DNA from: Alnus glutinosa
Taxonomy: Eukaryota > Streptophyta > Magnoliopsida > Fagales > Betulaceae
Reading direction: 5' to 3'
DNA: 64,000 nucleotides
Assembly (NCBI RefSeq): GCF_958979055.1
Contig: NC_084890.1
Span: 22,475,649 to 22,539,648 of the forward strand
The stretch's first letter is position 1. Every line of letters begins with the position of its first letter. Made by a program: the position numbers and the translations under genes. The notes under the pieces are model-generated. The model saw only the letters and a list, made by a program, of their open reading frames with translations. It did no database searches and was not told the DNA's origin. Positions 36,271 through 47,770 of the stretch are shown here, one piece after another.

Positions 36271-36565
36271 GGCTTGTTTGATAACCTACATAACATTACA
36301 TAATAGTTGCTGACACTATTCACAATTTTTTATTTTATTTTTTTACATTTTTTAATAACAATCAACATCAAAACATTCACACTTTTTTCACTTTTTATAT
36401 CACATCAATAATTTTTTATTACTATTCAAATAAAAAAATTAACTACAATACAAATTTTTTTTCACTTTTTTATACAAATTTTTTTATTTTATATCACACC
36501 ATTACTTTTTACTAATTTCAAAACTAACAACTCACTACTCTGTTCTGTTCTTTGCCAAACAAGCC
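36271..36565. mobile_element. MITE, family A copy 2
   Basis: Termini ggcttgtttgataa / ttgccaaacaagcc. The interior has cacttttt...tatatcacatcaat...ttattactattcaaa phrases shared with 15999-16247. A flanking duplication is not obvious. Confidence 0.7.
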
Positions 36566-36819
36566 CAATGACACGCACTGTAATCCACGGCCACAGCCTT
36601 GATAAATATCATAGGCTTATATTAGCTGATACAAAGGTAAGAAAATATGGAAAAAAAAAATACCCACCCATTGACTTCCGACCCTATGGGTCGAAGTCAA
36701 ACTTGATTTCCCCTGTAAAAAGTGTTAAAATTTAGCATCATTTACATGCCACGGTTGTGTTTGGATTTTGTTTAAGCATTTGTTGATTGCCAGTGAAGTA
36801 AATACTATATATAAAGATG

Positions 36820-37390
36820 ATGTTTAGTGGTTTATAGCATGCATAGTTTTATCAAAACTACAATATTGGGTAATTTCTCCTGGAAATCAATTTGTGAGCA
36901 AATTATTTATTTCATCAACACAATCATTTTTGGGTGTTAATATATAGCTTGATTTATCATAATGTCCAAATTGTTTGGATATTCATTAATGTTTAGAAAT
37001 ACGATATCTATCAAAGCATTCAAAGAGGTCATATCATCTATGAATGGAATTATCATTGTAGTTGGAAGTTTTATAAAAAGTAATTTTGTAGTCAACCAAA
37101 CGATAAGTATTTATATCTCTTGCCATGGATTCAAGTGTAGAAGCAATACTTTGCAATACTTTAGTTCTAACAGCTGGTATAAGGCCCTTTGACTTCTTGA
37201 AATCCTTAGACATGCTCTCCTCGAATTGTTCCCATAATGTTCTAGGATTGCTAGGATTACAGTAGACTAATATTGTGGCAGATAAACGCCTTAGACTTTA
37301 AAGCATTTGATATGAAAATGCTTCTTCCAAACATTTATCTAAACTATTAATTGTCTGTTTGTAATAGTCCATGTAACGAAGCAGCTTCAC
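36820..37390 (-). pseudogene. Helitron PIF1-like helicase remnant
   Basis: Minus-strand translation, with frameshifts and stops, gives LRRLSATILVYCNPSNPRTLWEQFE near 37290-37200, KVLQSIASTLESM..DINTYRLV, then IIPFIDDMTSLNALIDIVF, NNLDIMINQAI and LTPKNDCVDEINNLL near 37050-36880. These are helicase-domain and C-terminal motifs of plant Helitron replicases. With the N-terminal part at 42.2-44.2 kb on the same strand, this is probably one dismembered element. Confidence 0.8.
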
Positions 37391-37499
37391 GAAATGGGTG
37401 AAATAATCTTTATGCCTCAGTTTCATACAATTCTAAACTTACCCTTACTTTCAAATTTACACTTTTTTATTTTTAAAAAAAGAAAAAAAAAAAAAAAAA

Positions 37500-37805
37500 A
37501 GACCCATACTAGGTTACCTTGTGACCCATCATATATGGGTCACCACTAGACCCCACTGTGGGTCTGGTGATCCATGACTGGGTCACCTTGTGACCCAGCA
37601 TAGGTGACCCACGTGGATCAACACCATACCAACGGTAGGGTCTGATGGTGACCCGTTTTGGGTCAGAAGACCTCGCTGTGGGTCACCAGACCTACAGCTG
37701 TCGGTCTGCTGACCCATGGCAAGGTGCCCACTATTAAGTCACCTTGTGACCCAAAGTGAGTCACAACCAGACCCACGCGAAGGTGACTCAGGCTGAGTCA
37801 CCACC
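37500..37805. repeat. Cluster of GTGACC / GGTCAC motifs
   Basis: About 300 bp is densely filled with ttgtgaccca, gggtcacc and gacccac words in both orientations, allowing many short hairpins. It is not a clean tandem array. It lies just left of the CACTA element and shows no coding. Confidence 0.65.
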
Positions 37806-37844
37806 AATAGGTGTCTAAATTTGCAAGGAGACAAGGATTTTTTA

Positions 37845-38741
37845 CACTACAAAAAACTCTACAATTGGCCGCGTGTCTACAGTACCTGTTACTGTAGACA
37901 CGCGTCCAATTAGCCACGTGTATACAGTACACGTGGCTAGAAGTATGCGCATCACAGTTGGCCGCGTGTATTTTTTACACGTGGCCAATTGTTTTTATCA
38001 AATATATATTAATAAAAACAAATTTTATTAAGTTTTGTATATGGCCACGTGTATTAAATACACGTGGCTAATTGTTTTTATTAAATATATATTAATAAAA
38101 GTAAATTTTATTATGTATATATACGTATAAGATAACTGGCCGCGTGGCTTTAGGCCACGCGGCCAGAATTTGTGAAGATAGCAGTGGCGGGCGGGACAAT
38201 TCCCGCGCGCCACTGCACAGTAGTTTCAAATGTAAAAAAAAAAATTCATTAAATACATGCATATTCTGATGTTCTCTCTCTCGGTACCGCTCTCTCTCTC
38301 TCCTCTGTATCTCTCTGTCTCTCGCTCTCTCTCTCTCCTCTGTATCTCTCTGTCTCTCGTATCGCTCTCTCTGTCTCCTCTGTATCTCTCTGTCTCTCGC
38401 TCTCTCTCTCCCCTCTGTATCTCTCTGTCTCTCGGTATCGCTCTCTCTCTATCTCTATTTCTCTCTCTCGCTCTCTCACGGTGTGTTCTCTCTATACCGC
38501 TCTCTCTCTCTCTCCTCTGTATCGCTCTCTCTCTCTGTCTCTCGCTCTCTCTCTCTGTCTCTCTCTCTCGCTCTCTCTCTCTCACGGTGTGTTCTCTCTC
38601 TCTCTGTATCGCTCTCTCTCTCTCTCTGTATCTCTCTCTCTCTGTCTCTCGCTCTCTCTCTCTCTCTCTCTGTCTCTGTCTCTCGCTCTCTCTCTCTCAC
38701 AGTGTGTTCTCTCTCTCTCTGTATCGCTATCTCTCTCTGTA

Positions 38742-38792
<51 letters not shown>

Positions 38793-38843
38793 GTATCTCT
38801 CTCTCTCACTCTCTCTCTCTCTGTATCTCTCTGTCTCTCTCTA

Positions 38844-38913
<70 letters not shown>

Positions 38914-39325
38914 CCTACTGAACTTGCTCGTACGTGTTTTCCACTTCAATTTTTTTTTTTTTTTTCAGTTATTATATTTTTTTTCCTCTAAAAGTAAAGA
39001 ATTAAATTAAAAATACAATCAATTATTTAAAAAATAATTAAATACAGATTTAAATTAAATAAAAAATTATTTTTTTTAAAAAAAAAAAAAAAAATATTGC
39101 CACGTGTATAATAATACACGCGGCCAATTGGCCGCGCGTATTTTAATACACGCTGCTAATTGGCCGCGCGTATTAAAATACACGCGGCCAATTGTGCAGT
39201 TAGTGTCAATTGGATCCACCGCGTGTATTTACGTGGCCACTTGCACGCGGCCAACAGTTCGCACGTGTACAGTGACCGTACACGTGGCGAACTGCAAGTG
39301 GCGAAAAACAATTTTTTTTGTAGTG
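37845..39325. mobile_element. Non-autonomous CACTA element, 1.48 kb
   Basis: Begins cactacaaaaaactc and ends ttttttttgtagtg. The 3-bp duplication is tta (37842-37844 and 39326-39328), as expected for CACTA. Subterminal arrays of ggccgcgtgta / tacacgtggcca lie at 37868-38165 and 39099-39300. The middle is a 650-bp CT-rich microsatellite. No transposase is present. Confidence 0.92.
38268..38922. repeat. Long CT-rich microsatellite
   Basis: Imperfect ctctctctgtatctctctgtctctcg-type units with longer repeats marked by cacggtgtgttctctct (38477, 38583) and cacagtgtgttctctct (38698). Serine-leucine or arginine-glutamate open frames across it are artefacts. Confidence 0.95.
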
Positions 39326-39931
39326 TTAGTACAACCCAACGGTTGTCTAAATTGTGTCCTCTAGCTTTAGCACTTGCTCCATTATCTCACCGTTTATATT
39401 TCATCACAAAATTGTTTTGGATGATAATTCTTGCAGCTTTCATCTTTTTTCATACATATGTTATTTGGAGTAAGTGTACCACAAGGACCATATGTGCATC
39501 ATGTGCTTTACAGAAGTTGAGTACAGTTGTTAGTTTTCATGTGTATTTGGTAACCCAGCTAATACAATATCATCAAAGCTTTCCGGTGCAATTATTTTCT
39601 AGTCCCTTTTTAATATGATCAAGAAATGAGCATGAGGAAGTCCTTTTTTTTTTTGGACATAAATTTTCTACAAACCGACTTGTAAGAAATTTCCTACAAC
39701 CCACTTATAAGATTGGCATATATACTTTGTCATGTGAAAAACACTTGTTATTTAAATAGCATGTGCTTCTTACATGCTTTTTTAATAGCATTAATAAAAA
39801 AAAAATACGTGTTTCTCACATGTTTTAAGGACACATATTTTTTTTATATGTGGATTGTAGGAAATTTCATACAAACCAGTTTATAAGAAATTTTTATCCT
39901 TTTTTTTATATATTTTTTTTTATTTTATTAT

Positions 39932-40300
39932 GGGATAATTACACTTAACCCCCCTGATTTATTCACGGTGTGGCGATTTACCCCACAATGTACCAAAATT
40001 GGTACATGACCGCCCCGAACTTGCCAACGTGTGGCAAAATCAACCTTCCGTCCAATCGACCGTTCGTTTGGACAGAAAATCGGTCACGTGCAAGTCACGT
40101 GACCGTTTAAGACAGAGACCCTCCCCAAGTCACGTGACTTGCACGTGACCGACTTTTCGTCCAAACGAACGGTCGATTGGATGGAAGGTTGATTTTGCCA
40201 CACGTTGGCAAGTTTGGGGGGGTCATATACCAATTTTGGTACATTGGGGGGTAAATCGCCACACCGTGGATAAATCAGGAGGGTTAAGTGTAATTATCCC
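39932..40300. mobile_element. Mutator-like MITE with very long inverted arms
   Basis: Starts gggataattacacttaaccc and ends with its complement. The arms are about 160-170 bp and nearly perfect, so the whole 369 bp is essentially one hairpin with a short centre (near gaccgtttaagacagagaccc). Flanked by a perfect 9-bp duplication, ttttattat (39923-39931 and 40301-40309). Confidence 0.93.
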
Positions 40301-40507
40301 TTTTATTATTATTATTATTTTTTTTATGTTCAATTACATATACATATGCGGCAACTGCACCAAATATTTGTTTCTTGAATAACTCAATCTTCAATTCTTC
40401 TAATTTTGCTCTAAAGACTCATGCAATCAAATTAGGTCTATTTTGTGCTTCTTCTTGTGGTTCTAACTCTTCTTTAATTTCCAGCCAACATGGATTGCAT
40501 GTGATTG

Positions 40508-41995
40508 TTAGTGTTGAGTTTTTAATTATTGGCAAATTTGGTGTCAAAACTTAATTGATTTATTCAAGAAAGGAAAGAACCAAGTAAGAAAAAATATTTG
40601 TAGAGTATTCCTCAAGAAATGAAAGAGCCGAGAAATAAAGAATATTGCAGAATATTCTTCAAGAAAAGGAAAGGACTAAATGGTCAAAATTTTGTAGAAT
40701 ATATTAATCAAGAAAAGAAAGATCTGTGATGTGAAAAATATTTTGCATAATTAATTGTTCCTAATTGGTTCTTATTCTGCTGACAAAAAGATTCCTTATC
40801 TGTGCACTGCTTAATCAGGAAATCTACTTTCAAAAAAACAAAGCTAGTTTCAAGGCAGTAGTACACACATAACTCGATGCAGTAATCGTACCTCTAACTC
40901 TAACATGTACCTATATGTGAAAGCTTCCCAACCGGACCTTCTGTCTGAAGGGGTATTCAATGGACTCCTTTAGCATAGGGCTCCTCCCTAAACTAGACTT
41001 CAAGTTGATCAAAAATCACACACAAAGAGATACTCTAAGAGAGTTAGCTGATCTCACAATCTCTGCCTAAACCATTCTCTTAGCACACTAGAGTTTATAT
41101 GATACTCCTTACAAAACAATAGCCTAAAAGCCTCTTTAAATAGACTTCAAAAACCCTAAATTAACACTAATACAGATTTCACTAGGCGGCGTCCGGACTA
41201 GGTAAGTGGGCGTCTAGACGTCAAGTAGCAACCAACTTCAAATAACACAATTTTCTTCAAAAGTCTTCAGTAGCGAGTCCGGGCGACATAGCCCTAGCAT
41301 CCGAACGGTTGCATGCTGTCTTCTCTGTTTGCAGCCTTCAGTTTGTTGTTCAGACTCCTCATCGAACTGGAGCTCTTAAGTCTAGGTGTCCGCTGGGCTG
41401 TCCGGACATTTGTGTGTACATGTGTTCCCTGTGGTTGGTGTCTGCTGAAGTGTTTGGACACTTCTTCGAACGCTAGTGAGCGTCAGTACGCTTCCTCTGG
41501 CTGTCCGGACGGTCACTAGGGAAAATCACCTTTTCTGAGTTGTGAAGTCTTCAGAATCTTCCATGTACCAGAAACCTTCCTTTTTTGAGTAATATATTGC
41601 AGATCTTGCCTTGTCTAGTCCTTTCCATGTTGAAGAATAAATTCTGCAATAATATCTAAATATCTTTTGAAATACTGTGTCCCTGATTAAGCAATGCATA
41701 GATAAGGAATCTTTTTGTCAGCAGAATAAGAACCAACTAGGAACAATTAATTATGCAGAATATTTTCCACATCACAGATCTTTACTTTCTTGATTAATAT
41801 ATTCTACAATATTTTGACCATTCAACTCTTTCCTTTTCTTGAAGAATATTCTGCAATATTCTTTCTATCTTGGCTCTTTCCTTTTCTTGAAGAATACTCT
41901 ACAATATTCTTTTTTACTTGGCACTTTCATTTCTTGAATAAACCAATTAAATTTTGACACCGAATTCACCAATAACTAAAAACCTAACAAACTCT
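40508..41995. repeat. Head-to-head copia-type LTR fragments
   Basis: Arms at about 40508-40825 and 41665-41995 are inverted copies (gttattggtgaattcggtgt type starts, ttctgctgacaaaaagattc inner ends). On the minus strand the right arm is preceded by a purine tract and TGTTAGG, as at the start of a 3' LTR. The 840-bp centre read on the minus strand has a TATAAA-like and leader region and several gtccggac words. No gag-pol is present. Probably a solo copia LTR plus an inverted partial second copy. Confidence 0.65.
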
Positions 41996-42244
41996 CCCTT
42001 TGGCAGTTCGGTGACAAAACTTATTATTACAAGAAGCTCAAGTTAAGAACAATTAAGATCCAACAAAAACTGGCAAGCTCTGAATCTTACATGTTCTCTG
42101 AAACATGAACAAACAATTAAAGAACGCATAGAGATTTGAAGTAGCGAACCTTAGATTGCCATAAAAATTGATCATTGAACACATTAGCATTCTGTGAATC
42201 AATCACAGTAAGTACTCCACCTATTAGAGTAATTCACACAGTTA

Positions 42245-42560
42245 GGAAAAGATTCGGTTTTCCAAAACGCTGAACTAATGCCGTAGCTCCCATATATCTC
42301 TTCTATATATCTCTTAGACCACCAATGAAAGAGGCTGGTAAAATAATTCTACATCCAATTTTGGAACCTCGAGTTTCAACAAAAAGAATACTATCAATAA
42401 TGCATTGATAGACCTCAGACCGAGTTTCGTCTTGTTCAGTACGAAAGTAGTCCAACCTAGCTGTTTCAATCTTACTATACATGTCAACGACATATTGTTG
42501 GAAGAGGCATCTTGAACGCAACAAGTTGATTTAATTGATGGTCTTGTTTGCAACTTATAA
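42245..42560 (-). pseudogene. Helitron Rep/helicase remnant, HUH-region fragment
   Basis: The minus strand gives LFQQYVVDMYSKIETARLDY, then EVYQCIIDSI, GSKIGCRIILPASFIGGLRD. This is the start of the Helitron_like_N (replication initiator) domain, directly continuing the segment at 43.4-44.2 kb once the insertion at 42597-43215 is removed. The catalytic HUH motif itself is not visible. Confidence 0.82.
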
Positions 42561-42596
42561 CAGTAATATTCACGACAGAAAATTGCTGCTCGACTT

Positions 42597-43215
42597 TTTT
42601 TTTTTTTTTTTTAACGAAAGATGATCAAAAATCATGAGCATAAAGCTCTTATATTACAAAGTCTTTAGCTTTGTACAATCATAGTCACATGTTATGAAGT
42701 TATATAGTCATAGATACAAACAAAATTCTTATAATAAAGTGATATCTATGACTTTCATCTTCCGCTAACCCATGTATAAAAATAGTTAAAGAGCAAATCT
42801 GCTTTGAGCAGACTGGATCTAAGACAATGGTAGCCAAATATCCTAAAATTTATTTAAACCGGCTGTGAGAGATAACCCATCACACCTGACGAACCTTCAT
42901 CCCATAAATCGCCTATGAAGGCAGATCTAAAGAGAAGAAAGCTCTTATTCAAAACAAAAACACAACCAGCAAACATTAGAAGCAATTAGGGAGGAGATAA
43001 ACGGCACAACCCGAAGGTAGATGGATGGATGCATAGCGGAGAAGCCAAAATTGCTGATTTGGTCGGGGAACACCTACAAAAAAAAGAAAAAACCAGAATT
43101 AGAGGGGGAGAATAGGAGTGAGGAGTAGAAAGGAAGGAGAGGAGGAGGGAGTATATCTGCTCCCTCCTCCTTTCAGATTTGTTTTTTGAGTGGGCGTTTT
43201 TTTTTTTAATTTTTT
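42597..43215 (-). mobile_element. Polyadenylated retro-insertion in the Helitron
   Basis: A 619-bp insertion has a poly(A) tail on the minus strand (T-run at 42597-42612). It is flanked by a 16-bp duplication, aattgctgctcgactt, at 42581-42596 and 43216-43231. It contains no reverse transcriptase. Read on the minus strand it looks like a transcript: CT-rich leader with an AG near 43080, then unique sequence to the tail. It is either a processed retrocopy or a LINE/SINE that I do not recognise. Confidence 0.85.
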
Positions 43216-43386
43216 AATTGCTGCTCGACTTCTTCTCTTCTCTAGTGCTGAAAATATAGGAATTAATAAATTTCCAATTAATATAATATAATTATCCACT
43301 ATATATAGACAATGCATACCTTTTGTTTCCTTCTTAAGTAATTCAGTTACTGAATTTAATGCTCGAGGATTAATTAATTATTCAGT

Positions 43387-44170
43387 CTAGGAAGATGAAT
43401 ATTGTTTTCCTTTTTCAAGTCTTTGTATTTCTCGGTGCCAACCAATATCTCCATAAGGAAATAGCAGAGGATATTCCAAAGGATCGTAACACCCAAAATA
43501 GTATTGCACTCTATGACTACAACCCGAATGACTATAAACAATAATGTTTTGACTCATTTGCTGTTCAGAAGTATTTTCATCTACCCATATTTTTGCTACT
43601 TGCGAAGACGATGGAGCCTTATAAACTTGTTGGTCCAATGAAGCATTTGATCTTTTATATGAATCTGTTGATGTTCTAAATCAGGCACATCCTTAAGAGT
43701 CCGAAAGAAAGCACAATATGGATTGATCTTCAATATATCTATTATTTTTCTCAAAATGGATGGATTTAGTCTATCTGAATCATATATCTGATTCTCTATC
43801 GCATGTTCAGTATCATAAAAATACAATTTCAAATAGGAAGGATGACCATCTAATGGCAATAAGTCATTGATATAATGATAAACTTGACCCTGAACTCTGA
43901 ATGTATATATCCCTTTGTTTTGTCTGTATAAGTTTTTGTCATATTTAACATCAAATGATGTTAATGCAAATTTGTTATTGAAATTCCATTGACTCCTCTG
44001 AGGTTGAAGTAAGCATCTCATAAAGATTGTCAAGGACATCATTAGAAGAAATAGAAAAAATTTATCGATTAACACAACAAAAACCTTTAGTCTCATGGTG
44101 AAACCTCTTTGCATGACAATATTTAGAAGCTGGTGTGGGGAGCAAAACTATCTGCCTCAGAGGATATATT
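43387..44170 (-). pseudogene. Helitron replicase N-terminal region, frameshifted
   Basis: From high to low coordinate: ASKYCHAKRFHHETKGFCC (zinc-finger-like), then after a frameshift FALTSFDVKYDKNL, GIYTFRVQGQVYHYINDLLP, YLKLYFYDTEHAIENQI, then after a second frameshift near 43610 the stretch DQQVYKAPSSSQVAKIWVDE and YYFGCYDPLEYPLLFPYGD. These are hallmark blocks of plant Helitron helicase-like proteins. Rolling-circle replication would have been its role. Confidence 0.88.
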
Positions 44171-45378
44171 TCGTAATGCATACCTAAGATTTGTGGAGCT
44201 CTGCTATTTGCTACCTACAATTTACAGAAGCACACACAACAAGAGCAAGAGAAAAAGCCTGGCTAGCTATTTCTTAGGATTTTACTATAGCTAAATAATA
44301 TAACTATGGCATACTCAGTAATCGTAGGATTGATTTATTCCATGATGGCACCATACCTGTTAATTCGATCGGCAATGTGATTGGAATTAAGTTGCTTGTT
44401 GCATAAGATTCAGACCCTGTATAACATGGATTTCATTATTTAATGCACTATAAGATTCTCTTTTTCGCGTTTCACTTTTTCTATCACCCTTTTCTAATAT
44501 TACCTATATCTCATTTAATTCTGCAAGGTACTATTCTTATATATATAAACTTACTTGGGTCAGTTGACGTAGAAACTAACATATTGCATGGGTGTGTAAC
44601 TACAATTTTTTGGTTTATGGAGAAGGTTTGATACTGTGTAAATAAACTGAAAAGATAGAATATGCATTTTCTAAGTCAATATAATCCCCATACAAATAAT
44701 ATGCAGCAGGAGAAAATTTATGTATTAGTGATCAAAAGATGCCTAACATAATTAAAAGTACACTGAAAATAAAGAAAGAAATATCATGGCATGTGTTGTA
44801 TGGATATTTTTGAAATTAATTAGATAGCACCACAATAAGGTAAGTGAAAAATAAATTAAGTAAATTTACCTTGATAGGTAACAAAGGCAATGGAGATGAT
44901 ATAGCCGATATTGGAGACTAAAAAATTTATGTGAACCTGGAAATAAAAGTAGAACAAAACATATATATAATACATTTATTTATGATAAGAAGAATAGCAA
45001 AGCCCCTCACAAAAGATGCGAAATGGTTTTTGGTTTCTCTTGCTTCTGTCAAAGGAGAAGAGAAGAACAACACTGAAAACCCCGTCACAAAAGCCTACAC
45101 TGTGAAGCTCAATAAGGGCAAAATTGTAAACCACATGTTACAGAAGAAAGAATATTGTAGATAAAATGGAGAAAAGAGACACAAAGCCCCAAAAAAACCT
45201 CGACTCCTTACAAAATTAAAGGGCAAAACGATAATTTTGATGTAAAAGGCAAAAATATCCAATAACTTCCTAAGCCAGCTGAAGGGAAAAATAGGGGCAA
45301 AATAGTAATTTTACATCAAATAAAAATCACTCTTGAATAGGCTTTGCCATTTTTTATATATCTTTAGGTAAATAGAAT
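44171..45378. other. Spacer, no feature recognised
   Basis: AT-rich sequence beyond the Helitron coding remnant. It may include the 5' end of the element, but I could not identify a Helitron TC terminus. The short open frame at 44931-45164 has no recognised family. Confidence 0.35.
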
Positions 45379-45550
45379 GAGTAATGCTATATGCAAGACT
45401 CATATCCTCCTTTTATTCTCTCAATTAATGTGACGTGGCTTTCAAAATCATCATTGGATTTATGATGGATTTTGATCCAATGATGATTTTAAAAGCCATG
45501 TCACATTTAGAGATAAGAGGATGACAAAAGTCTTCCATATACCATTACTC
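45379..45550. mobile_element. MITE, GAGTAATGCTATA family
   Basis: Termini gagtaatgctatatg / catataccattactc. Inside, caatgatgattttaaaagcc...catgtcac mirrors gtgacgtggctttcaaaatc. 172 bp, no coding. Confidence 0.8.
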
Positions 45551-45810
45551 AAAGATAATTATGGACAACGTGACATTTCAAGCCTTTCTCTTTTGGTGTC
45601 AATTGTACAAAAATTGGCTTTGAGTATCTTTTCAATCATATTGATTCTCATCTCCTTGTTAGATGGTCTAGATCCAAAAAAAAAAAAAAATGTCATTCTT
45701 ACTGTAAACCATTTGTATGATGTATTCAATCAAATAGAAAGTAATCCTAATTAGTTTAAAGCAAGTTCATTCATGGCAATTGACAAACTGTCATCTCAGA
45801 TCAAGCATAT

Positions 45811-45970
45811 ATTGTAGCTAATTAGCTTGGGAAGCCAGATAGTTTCAGCCTAGTCAAATATAAATCACCAGTATCAACAATCCATACATCCATATCTATC
45901 TATCTATCTATCTATCTATATTGTAGCTAATTAGCCTGTGAATCTAGATAGTTTCAGCCTAGTCAAATAT
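45811..45970. repeat. 52-bp direct duplication around a (TCTA)n microsatellite
   Basis: attgtagctaattagc(t/c)tg...gatagtttcagcctagtc occurs at 45811-45862 and 45919-45970, with (atct)n at 45892-45918 in between. Confidence 0.85.
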
Positions 45971-46405
45971 ATATATATAAACTGGTTAGCGGTTATTAAC
46001 CACTTTTATCTACTTCTAAAACCGCTAACTGCTATCGGCCTAGGCGGCTATGCAGTTGCGATTATTAACGGTTGTGCGATTAGCGATTGTGTGGTAATTA
46101 GCGGTTAATAACAGCATTGCTTATACACACATACCTTCATCTTCCAAAAGCTGATGTGGCATGGTTCTCTAACCAAAAAACTCATTTTCATACACCAAAT
46201 GCTTTGGGAGACTACACCACACCAGCTTTTGGAATTTTTTATAGTGTGTGCTTCACACATTTTTTTTAATATCATTAATAAGTTTGGTACATCTTTTTAT
46301 GTACTAAAAAAACTTTTTAAGATCGTTAACGCAATTCCAAACATACTCTAAGATAGCATATGCTTTTCACGTGTTTAAAAGACATATGTCACTTTTTAAA
46401 AGATT

Positions 46406-47445
46406 GCGTTATAGGAACTTACATCCCAATTTGTAAGAAATTTGTGTCCTAACTAAACATTGCGTTCTTATAACTTACAACTTTAGCATTAATGGGCAAG
46501 CCTCAAACTAAATGTTGTGTTCTTATAACTTACAACATTTTTTCTTGATGTGTTGTAGGGATCTCAACCTGAACTCGAATTTGGGTCATCCTAGCTTGTG
46601 CATACACATGTGCTAAGGGACATAACCATATATAGGCCTACTCAATGAAAGGTTGTATGTTGTTGGAGGATGACTTTTGACTGGAGATGAATGTTGACTA
46701 TTGACATTTTGGAAGACACTTTTGACATTATTTTTTGTCGAGTTGAGATGTACTATATTGTGGTATGTTGGCTAATTAATGATTGTAATGTGGTGACTTA
46801 TTTTTTTTTTTGGTAGAGGAATGTTATTTTGTGACTGGTGAACAAGTGTAGTAAATTTGATTGGATGCAATATGACAGTTTATTCACTCTTAATGAATGG
46901 AATTTAATGTAATGTTTAGTCTGCTATTTGGTTTTGAGTTGTTTAAACAATTGTGTGTATGATAGGTTAGTTGGATGTAATGCAAAATCTTTATTTTTAT
47001 TTTTTTTTACAGGTTTTGTTGACCAAATCATGTTACAGTTATGTGTAGGATGATGTCATATTGCCACTATCTTAATCAAGCGGTCATTGTGTGTCAATTT
47101 GCATCCTTTCTTTTGAACTTAATGCAACATCTTCAATGAAATTTACCAGATCCTGAAACTAGTAAACTACAACATGCCAAAAGTTTACAATGACATAAGT
47201 TCAAAAGTTATAATAATCCCATAACTTAGGTTAGATGCTACGAAAGTTACAATTTTACACAATTTTCATAATGACAACAATCATCTTGAAGCCCCACCAT
47301 CTCCCAAAATCATAACAACACAATATGCCCCTACCATTTGCTAGTGCATCAAGGTCCCATCCACCATCATAAACTCACAGAGATAATAATCACCCATAAA
47401 AACACCGATATAGAAGTTTGAATCCTCATTCGTGCTCTAAGATTA
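46406..47445. other. Spacer, probably the 3' region of the GRF pseudogene
   Basis: No coding recognised. A short tgttcttataacttacaac duplication occurs near 46465 and 46520. Confidence 0.35.
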
Positions 47446-47769
47446 CTTCAGCCTCGAGAGACTTCACTTATTTATGCAACTTAGGCAGGATTTCTTTTCC
47501 ACGAGAACATTTTTATTTATCATGCCAGTGAAAAAACGGCATTGTCCAGCTTTCTATCATAAAAGAAAATGGTGAAATAAAACCAACACTCATTTGGACA
47601 TTTAATCAAACAAAATCACTTACCTTTTTTGGTCATACATAGCACACACAACGAACCGCCTCTCAGGATTGGCTGATGTCTAGGAAGTTCTCAACAGGGC
47701 TGGAAGGCCACATTTGCATTGCACCGCATTCAGATCGACTCTCATAAACGATATTGCAGATGACGACAT
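47446..47769 (-). pseudogene. GRF-type zinc-finger protein pseudogene
   Basis: GRF zinc fingers are nucleic-acid-binding modules found in small plant proteins of unknown role. From the minus-strand ATG at 47769: MSSSAISFMRV, QCKCGLPALLRTS, a TAG where the family has tryptophan, TSANPERRFVVCAMYD, donor at 47624/47623. After an intron, from 47553, QCRFF continues only after a frameshift. The CxCG...C...C ligands are mostly present but the gene is dead. A possible upstream exon at about 49145-49070 begins MNNIKKKLLGEGDNENE. The hAT at 47771-48964 sits at the start codon. Confidence 0.72.
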
Positions 47770-47770
47770 G

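Noticed and set aside
37500..37805. CRISPR-like array
   Set aside because: Plant nuclear context, words in both orientations, no constant repeat-spacer period.
38226..39010. Long Ser/Leu-rich and Arg/Glu-rich open frames on both strands
   Set aside because: They are translations of a CT-rich microsatellite inside a CACTA element, open in several frames at once.
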